From positions 1 through 7,433 of the forward strand of contig DOBW01000191.1 in NCBI GenBank assembly GCA_003504035.1: DNA of 7,433 nt, written 5' to 3'. This document shows positions 1 through 6,060 of this stretch, one piece after another. The DNA is from Rhodospirillaceae bacterium (GTDB taxonomy: Bacteria; Pseudomonadota; Alphaproteobacteria; UBA9219). The notes below the pieces were generated by a model. The model was not told the origin of the DNA. It saw only the letters and a list, made by a program, of their open reading frames with translations, and ran no database searches. The stretch's first letter is position 1, and each line of letters opens with the position of its first letter. The translations under genes and the position numbers were made by a program.

Positions 1-50
1 CGTTCTTGCTTTGGAGTGGGTTCAAAAACGAGATAAGTGAAACGGCTACA

Positions 51-443
51 TCACTGATAATCTTTCAGGCGCAACCAAAGATACTTGCGTGCTCGTCGGT
101 AATCAGAAACAGAGTACACTGTCTTTGCGGAAAGCCCGACAGCTTTGTTGACTTCTTCTCTGATGTGTTTTTCGGCAATATCAAGCTCGCGTGCCGTGTA
201 AAAGACAAGCGCGTCAATCTCAACAACTTCATAGCGCGTAGCGGGTCTGTTGTTCTCATGAATGATGTGGGTAAGGGCGGCACTTCCCGTAGCAGAGACA
301 ACGGCGGCAAGACAGGCCGCCTTTAACGCAACATTTCTTTCAGATTTATTATTTTTATTGTTGAGGCGCTTGGGTACGTCAAGATCGCCACTGCGTAACA
401 TTTCTTGGGCTAAAGTAACAATTTTTTCCCCACGATCATTCAT
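51..443 (-). CDS. Hypothetical 130-residue protein with one hydrophobic segment
   Basis: I do not recognise this family. The ATG is preceded by AGAGG at a 7-base spacing, which supports the start. The first 37 residues are polar and charged, with an Asn/Lys-rich stretch at 28-34. Residues 38-61 are Ala/Val/Leu-rich and could be one membrane helix or a buried helix; the segment contains Thr, Ser, Gly and Lys, so membrane insertion is uncertain. Residues 67-130 are charged and probably helical, with an aromatic, basic end (YRRARKYLWLRLKDYQ). There is no signal peptide at the extreme N terminus. It is the last of three small leftward genes after rodA and has its own AT-rich upstream region carrying a box also found upstream of the XRE gene, so shared regulation is plausible. 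Coding status is likely from the ribosome site and lack of better overlapping frames; function is unknown. Confidence 0.7.
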   Translation of the reverse strand: MNDRGEKIVTLAQEMLRSGDLDVPKRLNNKNNKSERNVALKAACLAAVVSATGSAALTHIIHENNRPATRYEVVEIDALVFYTARELDIAEKHIREEVNKAVGLSAKTVYSVSDYRRARKYLWLRLKDYQ

Positions 444-493
444 ATGAAGACCTCTTTATAAAAATGAGTAAAATCTATAATATTTGTATATAT

Positions 494-505
494 GTGAAAT
501 ATCCC
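494..505. promoter_or_regulatory. Candidate operator box A (GTGAAATATCCC)
   Basis: The plus strand reads TATGTGAAAT then ATCCC, almost identical to box B at 1129-1140 (TATGTGAAAT then TTCCC). The box sits 11 bases upstream of the possible -10 TATTAT of the 130-residue gene, where bound protein would block or assist polymerase. The XRE protein encoded next door is the natural candidate to bind it; this is inferred. Confidence 0.4.
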
Positions 506-540
506 TACCATAAAAAGAAAGGAAAGGGAAGGGGAATGTG

Positions 541-551
541 GTGAAAATCCC
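541..551. promoter_or_regulatory. Candidate operator box C (GTGAAAATCCC)
   Basis: This is a one-base-shorter version of boxes A and B, in the same orientation, between the XRE stop codon and the 130-residue gene. It abuts the palindrome CCAAAATTTGG (550-560). Weaker than A and B because of the length change and the AT-rich setting, where chance matches are easier. Confidence 0.25.
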
Positions 552-569
552 AAAATTTGGTAGCTTGAG

Positions 570-1052
570 CTATTTATTGCCTTGGCGGCGGCGCAGGGAT
601 TCGTAAGATATTAAGTGCTCAATTCGGCGTGCCAGCTTCGTTGCAGAGGGTTTTTTGCGCAAAGCCATAGGTGGGCGCATTTGGCGGTAGAGGCTGGTAA
701 CCATGGCGGCAAAATCACCGGCTCCAAGCTCTTCCTGACGCTCTTCAATGACTTCTTTAAGTCGTGTGATGATTTCTGTCAAAAGGTCAAGATCTTCATC
801 CTGTAAAGGCTCAGGGCTTTCGGAAGCGAGGTTTTTTCCGCCCATAAGCTGGGCAGGTGTTACTTTTAGCGCTTGGGCTAAGGCTTCAACAGTATCATAA
901 CGGGGAAACTTTGTGCGTCCTTCAAGCGCATCGCGAACGGCTGTGGCCCCAAGACCTGCTTTTAAAGACAAACTTCGAGGATTGAAATTCTTGGCCTTCA
1001 TCAGGATACGTAGATTGTCGATCCATCGCGGCTCTTTTTCATTTTTTCTCAT
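570..1052 (-). CDS. XRE-family helix-turn-helix transcriptional regulator
   Basis: Probable DNA-binding repressor of the Cro/CI (XRE) type. Residues about 10-70 form the five-helix fold: WIDNLRILMKAKN opens helix 1, SLSLKAGLG (27-35) is helix 2, ATAVRDALEG (36-45) is the recognition helix, and YDTVEALAQALKVTPAQLM (52-70) is the usual closing part. Residues 84-107 (from DLDLLTEIIT to EERQEELG) are acidic and likely helical, perhaps for dimerisation. The tail (111-160) is basic, ending YESLRRRQGNK. There is no S24/LexA-type protease domain and no metal-binding site, so the signal it senses, if any, is unknown. The start at ATG 1052 keeps the whole domain but has no clear Shine-Dalgarno sequence. 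The upstream gap holds a GAAAC/GTTTC dyad and a GTGAAATTTCCC box, pointing to self-regulation. The fold assignment is firm; the targets are inferred. Confidence 0.88.
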   Translation of the reverse strand: MRKNEKEPRWIDNLRILMKAKNFNPRSLSLKAGLGATAVRDALEGRTKFPRYDTVEALAQALKVTPAQLMGGKNLASESPEPLQDEDLDLLTEIITRLKEVIEERQEELGAGDFAAMVTSLYRQMRPPMALRKKPSATKLARRIEHLISYESLRRRQGNK

Positions 1053-1059
1053 AGATCAA

Positions 1060-1088
1060 GTGATGGCTGCTGAGACGTTTTATGTCAA
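1060..1088 (-). promoter_or_regulatory. Candidate promoter of the XRE gene
   Basis: On the minus strand a consensus -35 TTGACA (1088-1083) is followed after 17 bases by CATCAC (1065-1060), a poor -10 with three of six matches. If used, transcription would begin at or next to the ATG at 1052, giving a nearly leaderless mRNA, which would fit the missing ribosome site. The -35 is good and the -10 is weak, so this is tentative. Confidence 0.3.
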
Positions 1089-1090
1089 CA

Positions 1091-1107
1091 GAAACCCTAA
1101 TAGTTTC
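1091..1107. promoter_or_regulatory. Inverted repeat GAAAC-N7-GTTTC, candidate operator
   Basis: A perfect 5-bp inverted repeat with a 7-base centre (CCTAATA), 17 bp overall, lies 2 bp upstream of the TTGACA hexamer of the XRE gene. Size and symmetry suit a dimeric XRE repressor, whose operators are commonly 14-18 bp dyads next to their own promoters. Binding by the encoded protein is inferred. Confidence 0.4.
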
Positions 1108-1128
1108 GTTTTATTCTTTATTTTTTAT

Positions 1129-1140
1129 GTGAAATTTCCC
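1129..1140. promoter_or_regulatory. Candidate operator box B (GTGAAATTTCCC)
   Basis: Upstream of the XRE gene. It contains the perfect 8-bp palindrome GAAATTTC (1131-1138), and 10 consecutive bases (TATGTGAAAT) match box A upstream of the 130-residue gene. The GAAA/TTTC halves also resemble the nearby dyad at 1091-1107. The pattern is seen directly; its role is inferred. Confidence 0.4.
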
Positions 1141-1192
1141 ACTATAGCCCGCTTGGGGCAAAAAGAGACCACATGCCAGTTGGGCTGAGGTT

Positions 1193-1402
1193 TTAGCCTT
1201 GGACAAACCCGCCACGCCTGAGGGCTTCCATATGCTCGGGGCACTCCAGAAGCTCTGAGGATATCATGCCTCCTGCCATAGCGCCCATAAGCTCCTCGGC
1301 AACATTGGCGAGAAGGGCATTGGCATCGCTATCCACCTCAAGGGCGTCACGAACCAAGCCGCATAGGGCTAAATAGGCTGTAGGGGAGAGTTCAACTAGC
1401 AC
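1193..1402 (-). CDS. Hypothetical 69-residue protein, GTG start
   Basis: Unrecognised small protein. The frame is open to an ATG at 1501, but the added 33 residues are AT-driven and unlike a conserved N terminus. GTG at 1402 is preceded by AAAAAAGGAAAC, with AAGGA about 9 bases upstream, so I place the start there, giving MLVELSPTAYLALCGLVRDAL as the first residues. The product is acidic and probably mostly helical, with an Ala/Met/Gly-rich middle (EELMGAMAGGMIS) and the end MEALRRGGFVQG; two cysteines are far apart. There is no signal peptide, and the N-terminal hydrophobic run is too short and mixed for a clear membrane helix. It lies between rodA and the XRE regulator, all leftward, with palindromic elements upstream. 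It may be a partner or target of the regulator, but nothing in the sequence proves this. Confidence 0.6.
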   Translation of the reverse strand: MLVELSPTAYLALCGLVRDALEVDSDANALLANVAEELMGAMAGGMISSELLECPEHMEALRRGGFVQG

Positions 1403-1495
1403 GTTACTGTTTCCTTTTTTATAACTTTGTATCTCATTCACACAGATCACTCTGCTGTAGATGATATTAAACCGAATCCAAGAAATTTTAAAAAC

Positions 1496-1531
1496 TTTCA
1501 TGCATCTTTTTTCATGCTAACTGCATGAAAA
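1496..1531. repeat. 9-bp perfect inverted repeat plus an extra half-site
   Basis: TTTTCATGC (1509-1517), a 5-base spacer TAACT, and GCATGAAAA (1523-1531) form a perfect dyad. A third TTTCATGC lies at 1496-1503, exactly 14 bp before its counterpart at 1510-1517. On the minus strand the dyad is followed by A residues, not T residues, so it is not a rho-independent terminator for rodA. It sits about 95-130 bp upstream of the GTG start of the 69-residue gene. An operator or other protein-binding site is the best reading; the protein is unknown. Confidence 0.55.
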
Positions 1532-1553
1532 TTCATTGAAAGTACCCCTAAAA

Positions 1554-1581
1554 GGTAGTTTTGGACCTATTTTTGGTAGTT
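1554..1581. repeat. Paired GGTAGTT direct repeats, 21 bp apart
   Basis: GGTAGTT occurs at 1554-1560 and again at 1575-1581, a 21-bp step equal to two helical turns, in the gap between the rodA stop and the 69-residue gene. GGTAG also appears at 559-563 and, inverted, at 507-511 beside box A. A same-face protein-binding pair is possible. The motif is short, so chance is not excluded. Confidence 0.3.
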
Positions 1582-1618
1582 GTCTAAAAAAAGTATTTTG
1601 AGGGCGGGTGAAAAAGCG

Positions 1619-2761
1619 TCAAATTTCCATAATTCCGGTTCGCGAAATGCGTGCATCTCGGTGTACGGAGATGCCCAAAAGCAAGCCACAACCAACAAGA
1701 AGCGTAATCATGGCCGTGCCGCCATAGGAAACGAGGGGAAGGGGAATACCCACAACAGGGATAAGGCCTGTCACCATGGCAACATTAACAAAGACATAGA
1801 GGAAAAAGGTTGTTGTTAGTCCAAAAGCGGTTAGCCTTCCGAATTGGCTGCGGGATGACAGGGCAATCATATAACCATAGGCAAAAAGGAGGAAATAAAG
1901 GAGAAGAAGCAAAAGGGCACCGGCCATGCCGAATTCTTCCGAAAGAACCACAAAAATGAAATCTGTGTGTTTTTCAGGCAAGAATTGAAGTTGGCTTTGT
2001 GTGCCCATACCAAAACCGCGCCCCCAAAGGCCTCCGGAACCGAGCGCAATCTTGGATTGAATGATGTTATAGCCTGCGCCTAAAGGATCGGATTCAGGAT
2101 TGATAAAGGTCATTAAGCGCGCTTTTTGATAGGCGTGGAGATGTTTCCAGCCATAGGGTAGCCCAATGCCTGACAGCATAAAGGCGAGGGCAAATTTCCA
2201 CCATCTGACACCTGCGACAAAAAAAAGGCCTGCGCTGGCGAGAAGAAGCAAGGTTGCTGTTCCGAGATTGGGTTGCAAAAGCACCAGTCCAACAGGGGCT
2301 GAAACCATCAAAAGAGGAATAAAAAGGCGTGTTGGCTTGGCTATTTCTTCTAAATCCAAGGCGTGAAAATACTTGGCTAGTGCCAGAACAAGCGCAATTT
2401 TCATAAGCTCTGATGGCTGGATGACAAAAAAGCCTAAATTGATCCATCTTTGTGCGCCCATACCGACCTGCCCCATAATCTCAACGACAATAAGCAGGAC
2501 AAAAATGATCCCATAAAGAGGATAGGCTGCGCGCAACCAGAATCGGATGTCGATGAGGGCAATAACAAGCATCAAAACCAGACCTGGGAGGAAGCGTATC
2601 AGTTGGGCTTGTGCCCAAGGGGTCCAGCTTTTCCCTCCAGCCGAGTAAAGGAGGGTTATGCCGATACTCCCGATCAGCACAATAACGGCCACCAGCCCCC
2701 AATTAATCATGTGGAGCTTGTCGGAGAGAGGAAGGCTATCGCTGCTTGAAAGACGTGACAT
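1619..2761 (-). CDS. rodA: Rod shape-determining protein RodA (SEDS peptidoglycan polymerase)
   Basis: Inner-membrane glycosyltransferase that polymerises lipid II into glycan strands during cell elongation, working with a class B penicillin-binding protein and MreBCD. The product from ATG 2761 is 380 residues, the normal RodA length, with about ten hydrophobic segments. Family motifs, numbered from that ATG: MGAQRWINLG (101-110), QPSELMK with Glu118, QPNLGTAT (163-170), GSGGLWGRGFGMGTQSQLQF (241-260), PEKHTDFIF with the essential-type Asp267, and a late IPLPLVSYGG (339-348). The GTQSQLQFLPEKHTDF form indicates RodA rather than FtsW. The frame extends to a TTG at 2821, but that TTG is better read as part of a -35 (TTGACG) and its nearest GAGGAG is 21 bases away; the ATG itself has no clear ribosome site. 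No pbp2 or mre gene adjoins it; purQ lies divergently upstream. Confidence 0.95.
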   Translation of the reverse strand: MSRLSSSDSLPLSDKLHMINWGLVAVIVLIGSIGITLLYSAGGKSWTPWAQAQLIRFLPGLVLMLVIALIDIRFWLRAAYPLYGIIFVLLIVVEIMGQVGMGAQRWINLGFFVIQPSELMKIALVLALAKYFHALDLEEIAKPTRLFIPLLMVSAPVGLVLLQPNLGTATLLLLASAGLFFVAGVRWWKFALAFMLSGIGLPYGWKHLHAYQKARLMTFINPESDPLGAGYNIIQSKIALGSGGLWGRGFGMGTQSQLQFLPEKHTDFIFVVLSEEFGMAGALLLLLLYFLLFAYGYMIALSSRSQFGRLTAFGLTTTFFLYVFVNVAMVTGLIPVVGIPLPLVSYGGTAMITLLVGCGLLLGISVHRDARISRTGIMEI

Positions 2762-2791
2762 AAAAATCTGGGCGAAAGTAAAGAAGGTAAT

Positions 2792-2821
2792 GTTATGGGC
2801 TTGTTCAACATTTAACGTCAA
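2792..2821 (-). promoter_or_regulatory. Candidate rodA promoter
   Basis: On the minus strand TTGACG (2821-2816) and CATAAC (2797-2792) are separated by 18 bases, with five and four matches to the consensus hexamers. Transcription would start near 2785, leaving a leader of about 24 bases before ATG 2761. This reading also explains the in-frame TTG as promoter sequence, not a start codon. No experimental support can be seen here. Confidence 0.4.
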
Positions 2822-2834
2822 GAGCGTAGAGCAC

Positions 2835-2863
2835 TTGCAAGGCTCCTCAACCCTCGATAGATT
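2835..2863 (+). promoter_or_regulatory. Candidate promoter of the purQ-purL-bolA-grx operon
   Basis: TTGCAA (2835-2840) and TAGATT (2858-2863) are separated by 17 bases, each matching four of six consensus positions. They lie about 50 bases upstream of the purQ start and back-to-back with the candidate rodA promoter. No purine riboswitch or obvious long operator palindrome was seen in the leader between 2864 and 2911. Confidence 0.35.
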
Positions 2864-2911
2864 GCCTGTAATCTCATTTTCTTTTGATTCCAGACCTTAA
2901 AGGAAGAGCTT

Positions 2912-3571
2912 ATGCGTTCGGCTGTTGTCGTTTTTCCCGGCTCAAATTGTGATCGTGATGCTGCTTCGGCTTTAGCGCGTGTTACAGGTCAACAACCTCA
3001 CATGCTTTGGCACGCGGATACAGATGTGCCTGATGTTGATCTTATTGTTTTGCCCGGTGGTTTTTCTTATGGCGATTATTTGCGCACAGGGGCGATGGCG
3101 GCACGCTCGCCCATCATGCGTGAAGTCGTTAGTCGTGCTGGTCAAGGCGTTCGGGTTTTAGGAATCTGTAATGGTTTTCAGGTTCTTTGTGAGTCTGGAT
3201 TGCTACCGGGTGTTTTGTTCCGTAATGAGAAATTGCAGTTTATTTGTAAGCATGTTCCTTTGAAGGTCGAGAATAATGACACCGACTTCACGCGTCTTTA
3301 TGAAAAAGGACAGGATGTAACAATGCCTGTCGCGCATGGTGAGGGAAACTATTTTGCTGAGCCTGATATAATCAAAAAAATTGAAGATCAGGGACAGGTT
3401 GTTTTCCGTTACGCTGATAATCCTAATGGATCGACAAATGACATTGCAGGACTGGTGAACGAGAAAGGCAATGTTCTTGGTTTGATGCCTCATCCTGAGC
3501 GCGTGTCCGAGCCTTTGCACGGTGGCCGTGATGGTGCAGCTATGTTTGTAAGTCTTTTTAAAAATATCTAA
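2912..3571 (+). CDS. purQ: Phosphoribosylformylglycinamidine synthase subunit PurQ (glutaminase)
   Basis: Class I glutamine amidotransferase subunit of FGAM synthetase. It hydrolyses glutamine and passes ammonia to PurL for the fourth step of purine synthesis, in the cytoplasm. The 219 residues are a normal full length. The triad is intact: Cys86 in the nucleophile elbow GICNGFQ, and His194 and Glu196 in [14 protein letters not shown] (9-16) and the oxyanion-loop sequence [12 protein letters not shown] (47-58) are typical of PurQ. AAAGGAAGAG just upstream of the ATG supports the start. It is the first gene of the rightward operon, 15 bp before purL. purS, which encodes the small bridging subunit of this three-part enzyme and often precedes purQ in alphaproteobacteria, is absent; the upstream neighbour is rodA on the other strand. 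Confidence 0.97.
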   Translation: MRSAVVVFPGSNCDRDAASALARVTGQQPHMLWHADTDVPDVDLIVLPGGFSYGDYLRTGAMAARSPIMREVVSRAGQGVRVLGICNGFQVLCESGLLPGVLFRNEKLQFICKHVPLKVENNDTDFTRLYEKGQDVTMPVAHGEGNYFAEPDIIKKIEDQGQVVFRYADNPNGSTNDIAGLVNEKGNVLGLMPHPERVSEPLHGGRDGAAMFVSLFKNI

Positions 3572-3586
3572 AGTTAAGAGGAAGAA

Positions 3587-5809
3587 ATGACGGCGCAGCC
3601 TCAAAAAAGTGACATAAATCCTGAGATTGCTCGCTTGATTGCCGAGCATAATATGACTCATGATGAATATGGTATTTTGCTTGGTATTTTGGGGCGGGAG
3701 CCTACGGAAGCTGAGTTTGGTGTTGTTGCCGCCATGTGGTCAGAGCATTGTTCTTACAAATCTACGCGTGTGTGGCTCAAGACTCTTCCTACGACAGGTA
3801 AGCAAGTCATCATGGGCCCCGGAGAAAATGCAGGCGTGATTGATATTGGTGATGGTCAGGCTGCCGTTTTCAAAATGGAGAGTCATAATCATCCTTCTTT
3901 CATTGAACCATATCAAGGTGCGGCAACGGGTGTTGGCGGTATCTTGCGTGATGTTTTCACAATGGGTGCGCGGCCTATTGCTAGTCTTAACTCGCTTCGT
4001 TTTGGTGATCCTTCGCATCCGAAGACACGTTCGCTTCTTGCGGGTGTTGTTGCGGGGATTGGCGGTTATGGTAATTGCGTTGGGGTGCCAACAGTTTCGG
4101 GCGAGACAACATTTCATAAAAGCTATAATGGCAATATTCTTGTTAATGCAATGACCGTGGGACTAGCCCAAGCTGATCGGATTTTTACATCCAAAGCAAC
4201 GGGTGTTGGTAACGCGATTGTTTATGTTGGATCAAAGACAGGCCGTGACGGTATCAAAGGTGCCACGATGGCATCGGGTGAGTTTAACGAAGCGGCAGAA
4301 AGCCAACGGCCTACGGTTCAGGTTGGCGATCCGTTCACCGAAAAATTATTGATTGAAGCGTGCCTCGAGATGATGGAAACGGAAGCCGTTGTTGCCATTC
4401 AGGATATGGGTGCGGCAGGTTTGACGTCTTCGGCTGTAGAGATGGCCTCCAAAGGTGGGCTTGGTATCGAGCTTGATCTCGATAAAGTGCCGTTACGTGC
4501 GCCGGAAATGAGCGCCTATGAAATTATGCTCTCCGAGAGTCAGGAGCGCATGCTCTTTGTTCTTAAACCAGGGCACGAGGAAGAAGCGGCTGCGATTTTT
4601 AGTAAATGGGAACTTGATTTTTCAGTTATTGGAAAGCTCACCGATACTGGCCGACTTGTTTGTCAGCGCGGCGGACGGGTCGAGATTGATATCAAAGTTG
4701 ATCCTTTGGTTGAATCATCGCCGGTTTATAATCGTCCCTACGAGCTCACATTGCCGCAGCCTATTTTGAAAGCTGAAGATTATCCAATTCCAGACGGAGA
4801 AACGCCGCTTTCCATTCTCAAGAAGATGATTGGCACAGCGGATCTTTGTTCGCGACGCTGGATTTGGGAGCAGTATGATTGTCATGTTGGTGCCAATACG
4901 GCGCAAGCCTCTGGTGGTGGTGATGCCGGTGTTGTGCGTGTACACGGCACGAATAAAGGTTTGGCTATGAGCGTGGATTGTACGCCGCGTTATTGTGGGG
5001 CTGATCCTGCGGTAGGTGGTGCACAGGCTGTTGCCGAAACTTTCCGCAATATTTGTGCAGTCGGGGCCAAGCCTTTGGCTGTGACGGATAACATGAATTT
5101 TGGAAATCCTGAGAAACCACATATCATGGGCCAGTTTGTTGGCGCTATTGAAGGTATACGTGATGCCTGTGTTGCACTCGATTATCCTGTCGTGTCGGGG
5201 AATTGCAGTCTTTACAATGAAACGGATGGCCAGCCTATTTTGCCAACACCTGCGATTGGTGGCGTTGGTTTGCTGGAGGATGTAACCAAAGCTATGAGCT
5301 TTAATTTTAAGGCTGATGGTGAGACCATTATTCTTATCGGTGAGAGTAAAGGGGCTATAGGACAGTCACTTTATCTGCGCGACGTTTACGCTAAGGAAGA
5401 GGGTGCGCCGCCGCCGGTTCATTTGATAGCCGAGCGCCGTAACGGAAAGTTTATTCGTCAGATGATTAATGATCGTCAAATTACGGCGTGTCATGATGTG
5501 TCTGATGGTGGACTTTTGGTCGCGCTGGGTGAGATGGCTTTGGCAGGAAAGCGCGGATGTCAGATTGATTCCGTTACACAAGATAGCGGTTTCTGGTTTG
5601 GTGAGGATCAAGCGCGTTACATCATTACAGCTTCTGACGTGGACGCTGTTATTTCTGCTGCCAAAGAGGCAGGAGTGCCTTATATGATCCTTGGTTTAAC
5701 AGGTGGCGATTCTCTTTGCCTTGGCGAGGAATGCGTTAAAGTCGAGTGGCTTGCCGATATCCATGAAAGCTGGATGCCCAGTTATATGGAGGATGCAACT
5801 CGAGAATGA
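3587..5809 (+). CDS. purL: Phosphoribosylformylglycinamidine synthase subunit PurL
   Basis: Synthetase subunit of FGAM synthetase: FGAR, ATP and ammonia from PurQ give FGAM, ADP and phosphate. At 740 residues it is the small PurL form that needs PurS and PurQ, not the ~1300-residue fused enzyme. Two AIRS-like halves are visible. The first has MWSEHCSYK with His54, GPGENAGV (77-84), MESHNHPS with Glu98 and His100/His102, [13 protein letters not shown] (110-122) and QDMGAAGL (272-279). The second has [32 protein letters not shown] (500-511) and CHDVSDGGL (635-643). AGAGGAAGA just before the ATG supports the start. The last codon and TGA overlap the bolA start by 4 bp (ATGA), so bolA is probably translated by coupling to purL. 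No truncation or frameshift is evident. Confidence 0.98.
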   Translation: MTAQPQKSDINPEIARLIAEHNMTHDEYGILLGILGREPTEAEFGVVAAMWSEHCSYKSTRVWLKTLPTTGKQVIMGPGENAGVIDIGDGQAAVFKMESHNHPSFIEPYQGAATGVGGILRDVFTMGARPIASLNSLRFGDPSHPKTRSLLAGVVAGIGGYGNCVGVPTVSGETTFHKSYNGNILVNAMTVGLAQADRIFTSKATGVGNAIVYVGSKTGRDGIKGATMASGEFNEAAESQRPTVQVGDPFTEKLLIEACLEMMETEAVVAIQDMGAAGLTSSAVEMASKGGLGIELDLDKVPLRAPEMSAYEIMLSESQERMLFVLKPGHEEEAAAIFSKWELDFSVIGKLTDTGRLVCQRGGRVEIDIKVDPLVESSPVYNRPYELTLPQPILKAEDYPIPDGETPLSILKKMIGTADLCSRRWIWEQYDCHVGANTAQASGGGDAGVVRVHGTNKGLAMSVDCTPRYCGADPAVGGAQAVAETFRNICAVGAKPLAVTDNMNFGNPEKPHIMGQFVGAIEGIRDACVALDYPVVSGNCSLYNETDGQPILPTPAIGGVGLLEDVTKAMSFNFKADGETIILIGESKGAIGQSLYLRDVYAKEEGAPPPVHLIAERRNGKFIRQMINDRQITACHDVSDGGLLVALGEMALAGKRGCQIDSVTQDSGFWFGEDQARYIITASDVDAVISAAKEAGVPYMILGLTGGDSLCLGEECVKVEWLADIHESWMPSYMEDATRE

Positions 5810-6060
5810 TGCAGGCTGAAGAAATAGAGAAACTCATCAATGAGTCCATGCCCGATGCCAAAGTCGTTATCGAGGATTTGCGCGGTGATGGCCATCATTA
5901 TGCCGTCACGGTTGAGAGTGAGGCCTTCAAAGGTATGGTGTTGGCCGATCAACATCGAATGGTTTTTACGGCGCTTCAGGGACGTGTTGGTGGCCTTTTG
6001 CGCGAGATGACGTTGACAACGCGCTTGCCTTCCAAAAAAGGAGAATCTGATGGAACCTGA
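5806..6060 (+). CDS. bolA: BolA family protein
   Basis: Small BolA-fold protein of 84 residues. BolA proteins pair with CGFS monothiol glutaredoxins to bind or traffic [2Fe-2S] clusters. Visible features are [13 protein letters not shown] (24-36), with His30/His31 in the loop where BolA proteins carry a Cys or His ligand, SEAFKG (38-43), and the helix QHRMVFTAL (49-57) containing the invariant-type His50-Arg51. It resembles the short BolA2/IbaG-like group more than full-length E. coli BolA. Two consecutive ATG codons are possible starts (5806 and 5809); GGAGG is 13 bases before the first, somewhat far, consistent with coupling to purL. It overlaps the glutaredoxin gene by 11 bp. The symbol denotes family membership only, as subfamily naming is not certain. 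Confidence 0.92.
   Translation: MMQAEEIEKLINESMPDAKVVIEDLRGDGHHYAVTVESEAFKGMVLADQHRMVFTALQGRVGGLLREMTLTTRLPSKKGESDGT

Larger units (their letters stand above)
444..569 (-). promoter_or_regulatory. AT-rich upstream region of the 130-residue gene
   Basis: This 126-bp gap lies between the XRE gene stop and the next leftward gene. It contains a TATTAT hexamer (482-477, minus strand) as a possible -10 with no good -35. It also holds two boxes of the GTGAAA..TCCC type (494-505 and 541-551), a purine-only tract on the plus strand (512-536) and the palindrome CCAAAATTTGG (550-560). No rho-independent terminator is visible behind the XRE gene. The promoter assignment is inference; the repeated boxes are directly visible. 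Confidence 0.4.

Noticed and set aside
1146..1160. Small hairpin GCCC-CAAGC-GGGC after the 69-residue gene as terminator
   Set aside because: Only four base pairs and no following T-run on the minus strand.
1509..1531. The palindrome as a rho-independent terminator of rodA
   Set aside because: The stem is AT-rich and is followed by A residues on the transcribed strand, not a T-run.
1604..1612. GCGGGTGAA behind rodA matches part of the tRNA-Gly end at the right edge, like an attachment repeat
   Set aside because: Only about nine bases match, without the rest of the tRNA end, so chance is the simpler explanation.
2762..2821. A 20-residue N-terminal extension of RodA from TTG 2821
   Set aside because: The TTG is the start of a TTGACG hexamer with a matching -10, the nearest GAGGAG is 21 bases away, and the ATG 2761 form has the usual RodA length.
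3740..4117. A 125-codon antisense frame inside purL
   Set aside because: It lies wholly within conserved purL motifs and has a composition typical of a shadow frame.
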